A stretch of 64,000 nt of DNA, taken from the NCBI GenBank assembly GCA_026874595.1, contig CM049318.1:57147750-57211749 (forward strand). The letters run 5' to 3'. Below the pieces are notes generated by a model, which saw only the letters and a list, made by a program, of their open reading frames with translations, searched no databases and had not been told where the DNA came from. Every line of letters begins with the position of its first letter. The first letter of the stretch is position 1. The stretch comes from Sipunculus nudus. Lineage: Eukaryota; Annelida; Sipuncula; Golfingiida; Sipunculidae. The position numbers were made by a program, and so were the translations under genes. Shown piece by piece: positions 33,520 through 46,692 of the stretch.

Positions 33520-36500
33520 ATATAATAGAAATTTAGAAATTTCACCTTTGTCATATGCTATATGCCTTTCTGTAACCCCTGTCTGTGCTAACCTTTTTGT
33601 AAAACATTGGAAACAATTAGAAACAAAGAGGAGTTGTGTACTCTCTTTGTTCATACAATACATATTTAAATAACATTCATTTCTGATTGATCATAAACTA
33701 TTTGAGTTGAACGGGACAATACCATACAATATCAAATCAAATGACAGCTCCGGCATATTAGTAATTATATTATGTAGCCACGACTGTAATTTAAAATGCA
33801 AGTCTTTGGCAGCCATATATTCGAAAATAAATGTAGGATACTTTCATCATAAGTGAAACAAAATGTACATCTACGTGTTTAGAATATTTTCTATTTATAC
33901 GGGCTCTCATTCAGTAGAATATAGCTATTCACCAGTTAATACCGGAATTTTCTCAAATTGGTTTCAAAAGGTGTTCTATAGTTAGCTTTTTATACATCCT
34001 ACTCCACAATACTAATGTTTTTGTCATATTCAATGGAATTAAAGAATTCTGAGCTATAGGAGGTTTCCAATTTTTTTTTAATCAATCTACTATACATTAT
34101 TCTCGAACATATATTGTTTATGTACACTAGCTCATTGGATGTTACATAATCTCTGTATCAGTATCATCTAAGTATATTTTAGCTTTCAGAAACTGTCCTT
34201 ACCACTGACACAGTATTGCACTCCTCTATGCAGATAATACATATAATCAAGATGACTTAAATATAGCATATATTATGCATCTCCCTTTCTCATCCACTAA
34301 ATCTTAAATATATCAAACACACAAACTATGCAGTCACTTATTTTCAGACATTTTATTTTCAATAATAAATTTCTTGTTTCACACACACTGAGACATTACC
34401 TCCTCCTGTGTTTTGGTTTTTTGACACATAATCTGCTCAGTCTTCAAAAATCTTAATATAAAATTTTGGTAAAATATAAGGTAAAATACGAACATCAAAA
34501 TTACTTCTGGCACATCTTTATCGACCAATTGTTTTCATCTGGCGATTCATTATCTGAGTAATTAAAATTGGCTGATTATACACATAATTCTCTAAGTTTT
34601 TTTCTTACGTTCAACGTCTTGGACATTGATTCCCCCATTTGGATATTTTCAAAAGATAATATTTTTTTACCATTGGTCTTTTCCCCCTCCATATAAAGTA
34701 ACAGAGAAGTATTTTTATATGTTTCAATTTATGTTTTGGCGGTGTTTTAATTTTTTTCACACAAAAAAATCCTTTGATATTTCTCATGTACGGCAAAAAC
34801 TTCCCTTCAATATAATGAACATTTCCGGCTTTTCCTGTATTGATAGAAATGATGCAAGTGGTGGTTATTCTGAACTCGTGTGAAACTAATTTTATTTACC
34901 AATTCCTTATTATGAGAAAAGTTAATTCCAAGTAAGTTAGATGCTTTTGTGAGGTCTATCCAACTCAGAGTATACGAATTTCTTGTGACATGCTTCGTAG
35001 ACCCAATGCAAGCAATCTCAGATTAACTACTAGTTATCTTGAGTAAGGAAAAGTATTCAAATCTGTCAATAACAGTTAGAACACAACCAATTGATTCAAC
35101 ATTTTCAACAAATATTGTTTAATCGTCAGCAAACATGCAAAGTTTGATATGTGTGGTTCCAATACCTATTCCTTTTATATTATAATAATTTCTTTTCTTG
35201 ATTGTCAATAATTCTATAACTAAAATAAATATATATCCAGCCAGTGTGTCACTCGTTGTAATTGGAAATAACCATCGGTAAATTCATTGTTCAAAACCTA
35301 ACTTTGTTCATCAGTAAGTAACAATTTACATGAAAGCATCATCAAAAACCAAAATACCTAAATGTTTCATACTTAAATCTACGATCATCACTATCAAAAG
35401 CAACCTCTGGATCAGCTGCAAACATTATTTCAGTTTTGTTCTCCTATAAATCATCCTTGTATGAAGGCATACTAGTCATTGTTTTATTTGTTTTTGAAGA
35501 TGTCTTCCTATTCTCTTTGCTAAAATTTTACTCAATATTTTTAATCAACATTTATCAAGCTTCATACACCTATGGTTTAATATCCTTTCCTGGTTTTACA
35601 ATTAACACGGCAATGGCTTGTTTTTGAGATGCTGCCAAAGATTCATGTTAATAATTTTCATTTAATTTGTGAAACACTTAACACACTCATTGAATAAAGC
35701 TAGATAAAAGCCTTTGCCAGTCCAATATTACCTGGTTAATTATTTTTCATTTCATTAAAACTGGAATACACCTCATTCGTTGTAATAACTCCCCCATGAT
35801 TTTGTGTCAGCCTCACTGAAAGCATTGGCATTTACAGGAAGGCCTTCAAAATAACTGTGTACCTCTTGCTCAGTGTCAACAGATTTTTTCTTGTATTTAT
35901 CAATAAAAGAATTCTTTAAAAAATGACATAATTACTGAATATCATACACTTTCTTTCCCATCCACTGTTAGAATTTCCACACCTTTCCTATAATTTTCTT
36001 TTGAGGTTCAGGAGGTATTGTACCCCACTCGCCTTGCTGTAATCACTGTGCCCTCGATCTTAAAATAATACAGTTGTCCTTTAGTTATATTATCATAATG
36101 TTTCTGTAGTCTCTGTTTCATATAATGATATGCCTGATGAGTCCCTATTTCACCTGTGCTCTTTATGTCTTGTTCTAAATTGAACATTTCTTCTTCTAAT
36201 AATTTCCCTTTTTCCTAAAAGATTTTAGCTTTATATTGACTATATTTAATAATATGCTCTCTTATCTTGTATTTCAAGTACTCCCACAAAAATCTTGTTG
36301 TTTTACCTTTTATTTTGTTTGTCTATACATTAATATATCATCTCATAGCACATGTATTTTTATTATTTATAAAATCATTATTAAAACACAAGTGAGAAGG
36401 TGCCTGTAAACATTCTTAATTTTTTAAACAAGACTATTGAGTGGTCAGTGTTTACGACAGGAATCATCTCACAGCATTTAACAAGTGGCTGATTAGTATT

Positions 36501-37130
36501 TGATATAAAAAAAATAATCCACTGAGTTGAGGATCGCAAACAGTGTTGTTCTTTCTTGTTTTACACGTAATATATCACCAATTCTAAGTTTCATTACATA
36601 AAATTGTTTTTTTTATGAAGCCTGCTTCACGTTTGTTCTTAATTCATCCGAATTATCTTCATAAGATATACATTAAAACCTACTTTAAAGATATTGTCAA
36701 TATTGTTATCATGAGACATGCATAATATTTCTTTAAAAACATTTTGAAAAAAAAAATTGTGTTTCATAATTTGGTGCTTACATTTTAACAAGCGTACAAT
36801 GAGGACCCTAAATTTTACATTCAGTTATGATGTATCTTCCATTAATATCCATACTCTTATCAATATCCTAAAATTCAAAACCTGTACAACAAGTATAGAT
36901 CCGCCACATGATTTGGTGCTCCAATTAGATAAATAAATGTTGTCATGATATTGCTTAGACTATTTCGTTTCATCTTTTTTTATACAGTAGCATTCTTGTA
37001 AGATCCCATGGTTTGCTTTGTGTTTTACCAACTAATTAATTATTTGACTTCTCTTAACATAATTATATCTTATCCCTCTAACATTTAAAGAGATGACGTG
37101 CAATTTAAATTATATGTCATGTTGAATGAA
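33520..37130 (-). mobile_element. decayed LINE (EN + RT), minus strand, unit A
   Basis: Read from right to left: CTSSL then a LNVRG-like start near 37,085; an EN segment with SNWSTKSCGGSI (about 36,930) and DINGRYIITECKI (about 36,845); many broken RT pieces; KLCMFADD at about 35,125 with an intact FADD box followed at once by a stop; then SWIDLTKASNLLGINF (about 34,950); and near 34,700 CYFIWRGKRPMVKKYYLLK, the conserved segment downstream of the RT. Multiple stops and frameshifts. Similar in layout to the plus-strand LINE at 25,640 but not the same copy. Confidence 0.75.
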
Positions 37131-37687
37131 CAGAATTACTTCTCCCATTAGTATGGGGTTTTTAATGTTATTAAGTTGAAGTTTGATTTCTCCTTTTCCA
37201 CTCATCAGATCACAGAACAAAACATTTTAACAGCAAATATACATGAAAAACATACAGCATTAAACATTGACGTCGAAGTGTAAGTTCAAAGTGGACTCAA
37301 GTCCGGCATCTCTGATATACACTTTTCAAACTATCATCAGAACTACTCTACTATATAGTCCGTTCCATTTCCCTTGCCTTCTTTTGGTGCTTTATTCATT
37401 TATTTATTTATTTTTGTTCGAGGCAAACAAGACGAACTTTTGAACACCAGGGACAGAAAGATTAATACGTAATTGCAGTCTGTTCTTCCAGTGTTTTCCA
37501 AAATCAAGGTTTTTCTATATGAGGAAATTTTGGCGAGTCTGGGAAGCTCATACCAAAACTTGTGGCGAGTCCCCTCTGGATTTGGATCTCTACTTCATTG
37601 ATGAAGGTCAAGGTCACTGATCATACGCTCTAAAAACTTTGTATATTAAAAAAAACTGCTGTTTGGTCGATTAGTGCCATAAATAGA
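36515..37687. other. 1.17-kb segment present only in unit A
   Basis: Unit B jumps from TGATATAAAAAAAA (ends 51,870) directly to CTAATAAAT (51,871), which in A lies at 37,688. The segment contains the EN part of the minus-strand LINE and its 5' flank, so it was most likely deleted from B rather than inserted in A. There is almost no junction homology. Confidence 0.7.
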
Positions 37688-39128
37688 CTAATAAATATCA
37701 CTTCCAAAGTGAGGATCGCATCCTATGCATGACAAAGAATGACAGGCGGTGATAGTCAATCTCACATTAGGCTTTTTAAATGTAAATGTCATTGTTAAAT
37801 GAAATTTTAAATTGTGTGGTGAGATCAGGTTATACATAAAACCGTTAAACCTTGCCTAAGGTCACCTTGGTTTACTGATTACTTCAAAATTGCGACAATT
37901 TTTTTCCTCTTTATTTTACTCGTTATATCATATTGATTATTCAATTTGCACGCTATTATTAACGAGTAGATATTCTTTTCCCCTAGGCCCAGATAATAGG
38001 CCTTATGATAGATCTCTATATATTTGTCATTCTTTATAATACAATGCTTCATATTTTGCCTTTCGACTGTTAAACCTACAAATGTGTTCGCTTGGATAAC
38101 ATGCATATATGCATGGCGTATATGGCTATATTATGAATTGTCTTTCACCTGTGTAGAAAAGGCGTCTTAATGAGGGAGGTTTCATTTTCCCAATAATTTC
38201 CCTTCCGCGTATGAAACGAATTTTAAACCCGTTTGAACAAACAGTCAATTAAAGTGTATGGGAAAATATTGGATCAATACCATTTGCTTTTGATTTCCAC
38301 TATTTAAAGAATAATTAACTTACCTGCTACTAGTCTACTGGGCGGTCTGTGTCGTATACCTATAGTTTAACGCAGGCTGAAAGTTTCGCCTGTAGCTTGT
38401 CCAATGCATGATCAGGCAGAGTTATGGATTTTATATTCAAGATCCATGTAGCTGCTACACAGTGCATCAGAACGTGGCGCCGCCTGTTGGACTTGTTATC
38501 TAATAACGTAAATAGACACGTGTGAAAACAATGGCGGTCCCATAACGAGTTTTACTCGTGAAACTCTTTTCGTGACAATTGCTACGAGCTTTGGATTTTT
38601 TTTTAAATAAGGACACCTCATCAATATAGTAAACACAAAGACTCTTACGCTTAAATGAGTTGTAAAAAAGAAGAAGTGGAAACACAGGACAGTGGAATCC
38701 AATGTGTCAAGGAAATCACGTAACTCGAGTAAGTCTGGGAGCGTTGTGTCAATTATTAAAAGAAGAAATTAAACTTGTTAACCTCGTGCACATGTTTCCA
38801 TGTTAAACATTAAAAACGCAATTGAAAACAAAGAGCACAATTTTTGCCAACGAAATGCGGCATTGGAAGAAAAAAGACAGTCCCAGATTGTTTCGTTGTG
38901 ACACTGATATAAAAAATATTGGTTGGCAATTAAGTGAACTTGTAGTTTCTCATGAACTAAAACATGAACGTTGTGTGAACAAAAAAACATGTTGAGAAAC
39001 AGATTTAGATTACGACTCTTCTATATTCACTTGACGCTGTGGAAAGTGATGCAGCTCGACCTGAGTTAAGTGGTAATTATGAAGTAAGCAGTGGTGAAAA
39101 AGTCAGCCTTAAGCCCAAAATACACTAA
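37688..39128. other. unit A non-coding stretch
   Basis: Equivalent to 51,871-53,312. Small frames are unconserved between units (stops and length changes), and no gene is supported. Confidence 0.5.
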
Positions 39129-40275
39129 GGCCGTGTCCAGACTAAGATGGATCTCAGATGTCAGATCGATCCTATCGAGGCCGGCTATGTTCACACAACA
39201 CAACATTCAGTCAGTGGAACCGACTTCGTTGGGTTATCAACAGGTCTCAGCGAGACCTCACGCAAACCCTTGAAAAATAGCCAGGCAAAGCATCCTGGGT
39301 ATTCCAACATGGCTTCTCCCATCATGTCGAAAATGTACTCCTTGCGTTTGCTTTGTGTAGTGTTACGTGTAACTAAACTTTCAACCGGGTTCCACACGCA
39401 ACCAACTCAACTGAAGAAAGACTCTTTAAATGATAATATTTATAATAGACGATTCATTATATACAATATATACAAGAATACAAAATGTTTGGTTCACATA
39501 AAAGTCTGTCAAAGTGAGACACCCACATTATAGAATACTTAGCTCAAAATGAAGTGTAGTAGGAGTGCCTCCAATCAATAAATCACATAGTGCGAGTGCG
39601 AGTACAAGTGCTGGTACGGGCCCTGGAGCTGCGTTAGAGCCGTTCACGATAAAAATCCATCCTCAAACGAAACAAAGTTCAAATGTCCAAAACCAGGCCT
39701 GGCGAGCTCCATCACACGTTCAAATAATAATTGCAGCCCATATGGGATCGGGCATGTGGTGCTGTTATTGCTGTACACGACGTGACGTCGTACCGTTCAC
39801 AAAAAGAAACAAGTTCCAGTAAATATAAAGAGTCCCATGTTTGTCTGTTGTCTTCTGTGGTGATATGCTTCAACGCTCCCCGTTCGACTGTCCCCCTGTG
39901 TTCTCTTATGTCCTCACAACCGGTAACCTGTAGGACCCCCGACGTCATCAACGTCTCTACATAACCACATGTTAGTAGTTTCATTGTTGGTATCCCTGGT
40001 GCTTTTGTTTCAGTTTAGGACTGAAATTCAGAATTCTGAATTCTGACGAGGAGAAACAAACGAGTTACTTTTGCGCCATCTGTCAGCCAGCGCGCACACT
40101 ATGGAGTTCGATCCAAATATAGACCGCCTGCCTTTACACACGGGAACACAAGCCGTCTGTAGGCGGTCTCAAAGAGATCGATTTTAAGCAGACCACATCG
40201 AGGGCAGGTCCCATTGAGTCTAGTCGCATCTAGATCGGTCTTTAACCCCGAAATATACCTAGCCTGTACACGGCC
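39129..40275. mobile_element. non-autonomous PIF/Harbinger-like element, unit A
   Basis: Imperfect terminal inverted repeats (left GGCCGTGTCCAGACTA; right, reversed, GGCCGTGTACAGGCTA) are flanked on both sides by TAA (39,126-39,128 and 40,276-40,278). A 3-bp TWA target duplication with GGCC-type ends fits PIF/Harbinger (family knowledge). Length 1,147 bp. No transposase is encoded; the internal open frames (39,147-39,533 and others) look incidental. Present at the same place in unit B (53,313-54,433), so it was inserted before the tandem duplication. Confidence 0.62.
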
Positions 40276-40445
40276 TAACGCGCTAGCGACGCGCGCATCC
40301 AGCGTCACGCTTCAAGGGTCAAATCTGGAAAAAGTCGCTCCACTCTATTAATGACACGACGGACTAACGCGCGCGTCAAGCTTCAGCTTTCGCTCCTGGA
40401 GCAATTAATTTTTTATCGTGACGCGCGCTGCTGCGTGGGAAACCC
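40276..40445. other. CpG-dense patch, unit A
   Basis: Directly next to the Harbinger-like element. It is rich in CG dinucleotides (GCGCTAGCGACGCGCGC, ACGCGCGCGTC, GTGACGCGCGCTGCTGCG) in otherwise AT-rich DNA. Partial inverted symmetry (GACGCGCGC / GCGCGCGTC) suggests another transposon end. Unit B has it at 54,434-54,605. Confidence 0.5.
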
Positions 40446-41036
40446 GAGCAATGACGTCACTTTAAAGAGGATTTCCCTCCACAAGACTCGCATTCTATTT
40501 TAAACTGCGGGTAAAACGTTTGTTATGATACATTGAACTAAAATAATTGATATGTATTCTGATAGAAAACTGGCAACAAAACAACCCAAATATATAAATA
40601 TTGTTAAGAATAATGACTGGGTTCTGTCATATTTAGAACATGTTTTGTCACAAAGAGATACATTTTTGTATACAATTAAACCAATGCTGATTATCTATTT
40701 TTACAAAGATAAACAAAATATACCACAGGTGCTTGGTTAATATTGGTGTAATCGCTCCGTCATCTGAAATACTTAACTTCTGAGAGGCAACTGTTGGAGA
40801 TTCTAATATATTAATTTAAAGCCTGATGTTAGTGGAGAATTTTTGAAATATGCAGATTAATACTATGGACAAAAATGAGCTTTTGTATGAGTTGCTACGG
40901 CACCAAAATGATAATCCCATATTAAGCAATTGGTCCTTAATCAGTATTTGTGTCAAAATGTGTCATTATACGTCTGCCAGGTGGCGTAAGGTATAATACT
41001 TTTCCTTCGATTTGTCTGATAGCAAATGAAAAAAAA
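40446..41036. other. right end of unit A, non-coding
   Basis: No gene recognised. A 62-codon frame at 40,552-40,740 is broken in unit B. Ends at the A-run junction with unit B. Confidence 0.5.
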
Positions 41037-42790
41037 GAAGCACAAACAATTTGCACTAAATAATTTAAATAGGCTGATTTTAATTTTCCGATTCACTTAA
41101 ATTTGAGTGTCTTGACGACAAAATGAAACGACAATCAGCATGTGTAACATAAGATTTTTAACGATATATTAATTGTTGTTAATATTATTGAACCATCGAG
41201 AGAGTTTATTAAGCGAATTAAAAGTTTCATTGCTGATTTTATATGGTACGGCAGAAAGCCTAAAATAAAGTTTGAAGTATTGATTAGGTAGAACAGAAAG
41301 TGGGGCCTAGGATTGCCAGATATCGCTTATAGCATTAATAGTCAGGGAGTAATGTAGATAGCCAGTTTAAGGAATTCATTACAGACAAAGTATACCTTCA
41401 CACTAAACTTCTATCTGAAAGGCATTGATAGTAAAAGATATGCTGATACATATATTGAACTGTCTATTACTCGCAATAAGTTGCCTACCTTTTATTTTCA
41501 CTGTTTGCAGTCATGGGCGTCATGTACAATGTGTAATCCTGAATCAATCTATATATGCCTACAACATATGTGGAATAATAAATATACCAGGGTCGAAAAA
41601 AGACCAATTTTAATACGTATATAGCCAATCTATGTATAAAGTACGTCTTTCAGTTGTTTAAGAAAAACGGTAGAGTAAAGGAGTTAAAAGGTTAAATGCC
41701 TACAGATTCTCACATGTAAAAAAACAACATTTTTACCAAGGTTTTTACAAAAGGCGATACCCCAGAAATGGCATAAAGAAATATTTTCAAAAATTTACCA
41801 GATGAAAGAGAAGCCTATCACCTGAAGACTAATATGTAATGATAGAGAAACGAAAATGTTAGCCTGTTTATTCGATGTAATTAATAAAAAGCTGTATGAT
41901 CCAATTTGTTAAGAAAGTTTACAGAATTTGTTAGGTGAACATTTTGAATGGGGAGGATGCAGTTAGTCATGTTCACTATCCGACCTAAGACATATATCTG
42001 AGGCAACTTCAGTATGGGGTACTATTTTATATTTTATCGGTGAATGAAAAACATTACAACTAGCGAATAACTGATAGTAAAGATGTTCATATTGTTTGAT
42101 TAAAATGAGTCAGTAGTACGTATATTCTGCTAGTCTCATGTAAGTAAAGCTTTTTATAACCATCATAAGTTAATTAATAAGCTGTAATTAATATGCTATG
42201 GTTGAGTCCTGCTTAAATTCATATAGGATGTGATATGAGGTCCCCCTGGCAAAGTCATGGTAGATGCTTTATTGTTGATTTTTAAGTTTGTTCTGTTTTC
42301 CTATCGTGGTAAGAAAACTCCGCCGTCGATCGATGTATTTATGAAAATGGATAAGGTTAGAAAGATTAGAACGTAATGTTGCCAAAAAATAGTAAACCAG
42401 AATGGAAACATATACTATTATCTTTTCATTGACTTTATATTATTAGTATTCTTTTAATAAGTAATAAGAAATAACCTAACATTAACGGATACCTTATCGT
42501 TCTTGTTTGCATGTAAATGTTGCTCCATGAATACTTAGAAATAAAATAAAAGAAATCCTGGTTATCTGGAATGAAATACTTGTTATCAAAAGGATAATGT
42601 TTGATATATTATTACTTTGTGATTACAGTTATAATTTCATTTCTTATTTAGATTTGGACGTTGTTTATCAAATGTTTTAAATGACTGGAGGAAGATTAAA
42701 TTTGTTACACTTTTTCTTTAATTCAGGATGTGTGATTCAACAGTAATATTGATACTGAGTCTTGCAGATTTTTTAGAATGAAGATCAGCA
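41037..42790 (+). mobile_element. 3' part of decayed LINE, unit B
   Basis: Counterpart of 27,879-29,290 of the plus-strand LINE, equally broken. It keeps the 348 bp (42,435-42,782) that unit A has lost. Confidence 0.6.
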
Positions 42791-43848
42791 GTGCATAGAT
42801 GAAAGGGCGTCAGTTTTCTGTTACTTTCATGTGATTTCAGACGGTTATAAAATGTATGTGTAGCTCTTTTAAATGTTAATAAAGTTGTGCCACAAAATAA
42901 AAAAATTGAAGTTATAATGACAATTTTGACTGGAGAAAAAATCCATTGATACCTTTCAAAATATGTCATGCCACACAATCCAAATGTTTTCAGTATAAGC
43001 CCTTACTAAATAACCTGTTAATATTTATTGGTTGATGATATGAGGGTTAACAGTTAACATTTGTGTACTTTAAAAAAAAAACAATATTAAAACAGTTTAA
43101 CACCTTTACTGATCAATTGAAAAATTACAAGATATTTGGCAACATGCAAGTACAAAAGAGTATATTTAAGGTTTTCTAAAAAATTATGTTATGTAAAAAT
43201 GATGTACTTATAAGTAACCTTATTTGACTGATACTAAAATCGATTATATTGTGAAAATATTATATCTATTCGAGCAGGAAAAAAAAACAAATTCTGTCAT
43301 TCACGGAACGGAACAACTATTTTGATTAGTATAAACATATTAAGTTTATTACAGATGTTATATGAAGTTTTCATAATAGATGGAGTGGTATTAATGTATA
43401 AAATAAAATCATTTAATATATTGCGAACAGTAAATGGACTGAGTATCTGTATATGAAATGTAAATTGTCTCTACATTTGAACTGATATTTTTTTTCCCCT
43501 CTTTTCAATGAAGTTTGTTTACCCATAATTATTCTTGGAATGTTTACCTGTATATTTAATTAAATAAATATATTGAAACAAACATTCAGCTGCAATATTC
43601 ATATATGTGTTGTGACCGTCAGAGGAGTATAAAGATTATATAAAAATAGCATATTACCCTTTCTTGATGTTGGACAAGTCAACGGGACTTCGGTCGGGCT
43701 TGTGCATAACATGTTTTCCATGCGTACTTCGCGACATAAAATCATATTCCCTAGACTTATTGAGGAAATTTGGACAAGAACCCCTTACTTGCCATCGTTA
43801 TGCTTTGCATAACAAGAGAGTAAACATTTGTAACTTGTTTCCGTTTTA

Positions 43849-43852
<4 letters not shown>

Positions 43853-43899
<47 letters not shown>
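43853..43899. repeat. (TA)n microsatellite, unit B
   Basis: Length variant of 30,365-30,402. Confidence 0.95.
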
Positions 43900-44129
43900 C
43901 AGTCATTAGAATGGACTGTAAATAAATACGTCATTGTAATGACGGGTCAAGCTTGTTTACCGTGTGGCAAGTTAATCGTGTAAAATTTAGACTGTTTTTC
44001 CTCAACTGAACCCCATGCCAGATATTACAGTGTTCTCGATTGGACAAAATGTGTCGTTAACTATTCTAGTTTGGTACCTATAGACCCCTTCCCAAAAGAG
44101 GACCGATCTGGAACGGTAAACATATGAAT

Positions 44130-44940
44130 TTTAAAGTTATTGAGTCCTCCAATTATGATTTGAGGATAATTCCACCAGATGTATGTCTTCAGATGTCTTT
44201 GCTATATGGGGATAGGTCTCAGTGACCTATAACCTTTATTTTGGTTTCCACAGAGGACTTATCTATTCATATCAGCATGTTACAATTTGTGCCCTATTCA
44301 TGAAATAGGCTTTCAAAGTTTTTGCTCCATAACTCCCGCAATACAGTTCAAAGTGACTTACTGTTTGGTTTGCAAGGAGAACCTTTATATGGGTCAATTC
44401 GTATACCCAACCAGTATAGGTCACGGTGACCCATAACCTATATTTTTGTTTCCACAGAGCTCCGATCGAGACCTGTCAGCGTGTTTTAACTTCCTCCATC
44501 TTGGAGTTACGACTTCTGCCCCTGTTAATTTTATTGATGGGATATAATTTTTTGGCTCCATTGGTCAGAAAATATAAATCACATTGACCTATGTTTTTGG
44601 TTTCCATATAGGAGGTGGACTATATAGATAAGATATTATGTGAGGTTTTAAAATCCTGACTCTTTCAGTTATGATTTGTGCCCTGCTAAAAGACTTACGG
44701 ATGGATGCTGATGTTTCGCTGCATACCCCGGTGACTATAGGTAATATTTACCTATCGTTTGGCTTCCTCATATAATCTCTCAGAACCTGTCAGCGTGTAG
44801 AAATTTAACTTCCTTGGTCTTACGGATTAGATTTGTACTCTGTCAGCGGACGAAAAGGACGTACGGATGGACCCGACGAGTGACAGAGAATGATCAGGTA
44901 ACTTTCAGTTAGCTCAGCTAAAGAGCTTTTAGAGGTTGAC
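44130..44940. repeat. degenerate tandem repeat, unit B
   Basis: Counterpart of 30,640-31,430, with the same motif order. Confidence 0.65.
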
Positions 44941-44957
44941 AGATAGATACTTGTTGG

Positions 44958-44959
<2 letters not shown>

Positions 44960-45000
<41 letters not shown>

Positions 45001-45014
45001 ATATATATATATAT
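44960..45014. repeat. (TA)n microsatellite, unit B
   Basis: Expanded and interrupted relative to 31,461-31,490. Confidence 0.95.
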
Positions 45015-46258
45015 GAGCATTATAATGGATATCTCACTGGTGTGAGCTTCGAGCTTCTCTCATGGTACCTTTTCTCATGCTACCAGTCTTTGCTTAATAA
45101 TTCAAGGCAAACAGTCCTTGAGATATTATGTGTTAAAGGAATTCGCAATGGCTCTTGGGTGACCATAATTTCGAATTGGTAAAACATTTAACATGGCACA
45201 TTATGTTAATTGAAACGATCCTCATAAACCTTTTTGCAGACGGCATGACGGACGAAAAGACAGAGGAAACCTTCCCTAATTTGTAACAGAAGAATAACCA
45301 TAACATATGGCATAATGAACACAACATATGGCAGCATCTTGGTTTCTTCCTGGTTGATAATGGCACTCGCTTTTACATTGATTCATTATTCATAGTTACC
45401 AGGGAATTGACATTTCGGAATGGCATCTCAAATTCAGGGTGTTCAAAATAAAACTACGTTGACTGCATGGATTGTCATAAATTTTTCAGGCTATTGCGTC
45501 AGCTCTCATATCTAACCTATTTCATCATTGCAAAAATGTCCCAACCATGTTCCTACAATTTGCCAAATACATATGACACTTACTACGTCACCAAGTTGAA
45601 TTTTCAAAGTAACTTATGTTCGTCTTGCTTCTAGCACGAGCACATTTTCCGCATAGATTTATACATTAGTGATGTAGTCGGGCCACACCATTCAAGTCAG
45701 GAACCGAGTCCAAGCCACGTGAATCAAAGTCCGAGGCCATGAGATTCAAGTCAAAATCCCACTGACTAAAATGCTAAAATGATTGAAGATGTGACAAGAT
45801 TCACCCTTTTGTAGATTCCAGCCATTTATCGCACAAATCAAATAATTAACGCATATTTTTTAGGGGGATCAACATTAGAACTAACCAGTAATATGCCTTG
45901 TAAGGAATGCAGGCCTCCGCCATGTAGGGTGGTCTCGTTTGTGGTCTCTATTGCATTCATTTATTCGAACAAAATTTCGTGGTTTATTCTTGCAGAAGTG
46001 ACAACATTTATGAATATTCCTTAATGACTTTCCTGTATTCGGAAATGTGCAAAATCAAAACATTAAAATCTTAATCTTCATTGGCACATTCCCAAATTGA
46101 TCCGAACATTTCATGAGATTCCGTCCGAGTTTGCGTGAATTTTGCCGTGAATAAACACACAAACACACACATGAACGTGGCGGGGGCAAGGAAGAAGTTC
46201 TCTACTCCACATTTCAAACGGTAATTGCGTCCGTGGTGCCTCTTACTTAATAGCTATT

Positions 46259-46272
46259 CCATTGAAACCATT
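46259..46272. repeat. target-site duplication, left copy
   Basis: CCATTGAAACCATT, adjoining the poly(T) of the LINE tail. Confidence 0.85.
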
Positions 46273-46452
46273 TTTTTTTATTAATAACCTTTATTATCTT
46301 CTTCGCAACACAGTGATACATTTGTACAGTCATATAAGATTTCATATGAAAGGTACATCACATTCAAGATCTATGGTGCAATTCCTGTTCAAAAAGGTAT
46401 ATCGGGTTTGTTAAATTACCATATTTGTACTTGGTGATACATTTTTTTGCTA

Positions 46453-46692
46453 TCAAAAAAATAAGTTAATAATGCCTATGTCATGTTGTGTAAGTGTTTC
46501 TGTTTCCTTATATCCTAGCATTGTTTCTCTTTCTGTTAGTGTGATCCTTTTACATAGTTTAACACAGATGTGGGATTCCACTGTGTCCCAAAACGGTTTT
46601 AGTATCACACAGTTAAAGAAAAAATGTTCGACAAATTCTACCTCATTGCAATAGAAACACCAATTTGTGTCAGTAACACCAATTTTTTGCAA
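46453..46692 (-). pseudogene. LINE C-terminal zinc-knuckle segment (zf-RVT-like)
   Basis: Encodes WCFYCNEVEFVEHFFFNCVI..FWDTVESHI. The spacing C-x2-C-x7-H-x4-C is that of the CCHC cluster at the end of many LINE ORF2 proteins (family knowledge). It is separated from the RT frame by a frameshift in 46,693-47,018. Confidence 0.75.

Larger units (their letters stand above)
27879..41036 (+). repeat. tandem duplication, unit A (13.2 kb)
   Basis: Aligns end to end with 41,037-55,189. It starts at GAAGCACAAACAATTTGCAC (27,879 = 41,037) and ends at TCTGATAGCAAATGAAAAA (41,033 = 55,189). In a 420-bp stretch compared by eye (39,120-39,540) I count about nine substitutions. Length differences are explained by three events: a LINE present only in B (1,815 bp plus 14-bp target duplication), about 1,173 bp present only in A (36,515-37,687), and about 348 bp present only in B (42,435-42,782). 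The A/B junction is an A8 run, sharing four or more A residues with the sequences flanking both outer ends. Confidence 0.92.

Noticed and set aside
39147-39533. 128-codon frame conserved in both units (53,331-53,717)
   Set aside because: Inside the non-autonomous Harbinger-like element. Of about nine base changes in this stretch most alter the protein (six residues), giving no sign of purifying selection. Conservation is explained by the recent duplication.
43664-43849. 61-codon frame (and 30,190-30,362 in unit A)
   Set aside because: The two units differ by a 10-15-bp insertion plus substitutions in the frame. It ends at the (TA)n tract and has no homologue I recognise.
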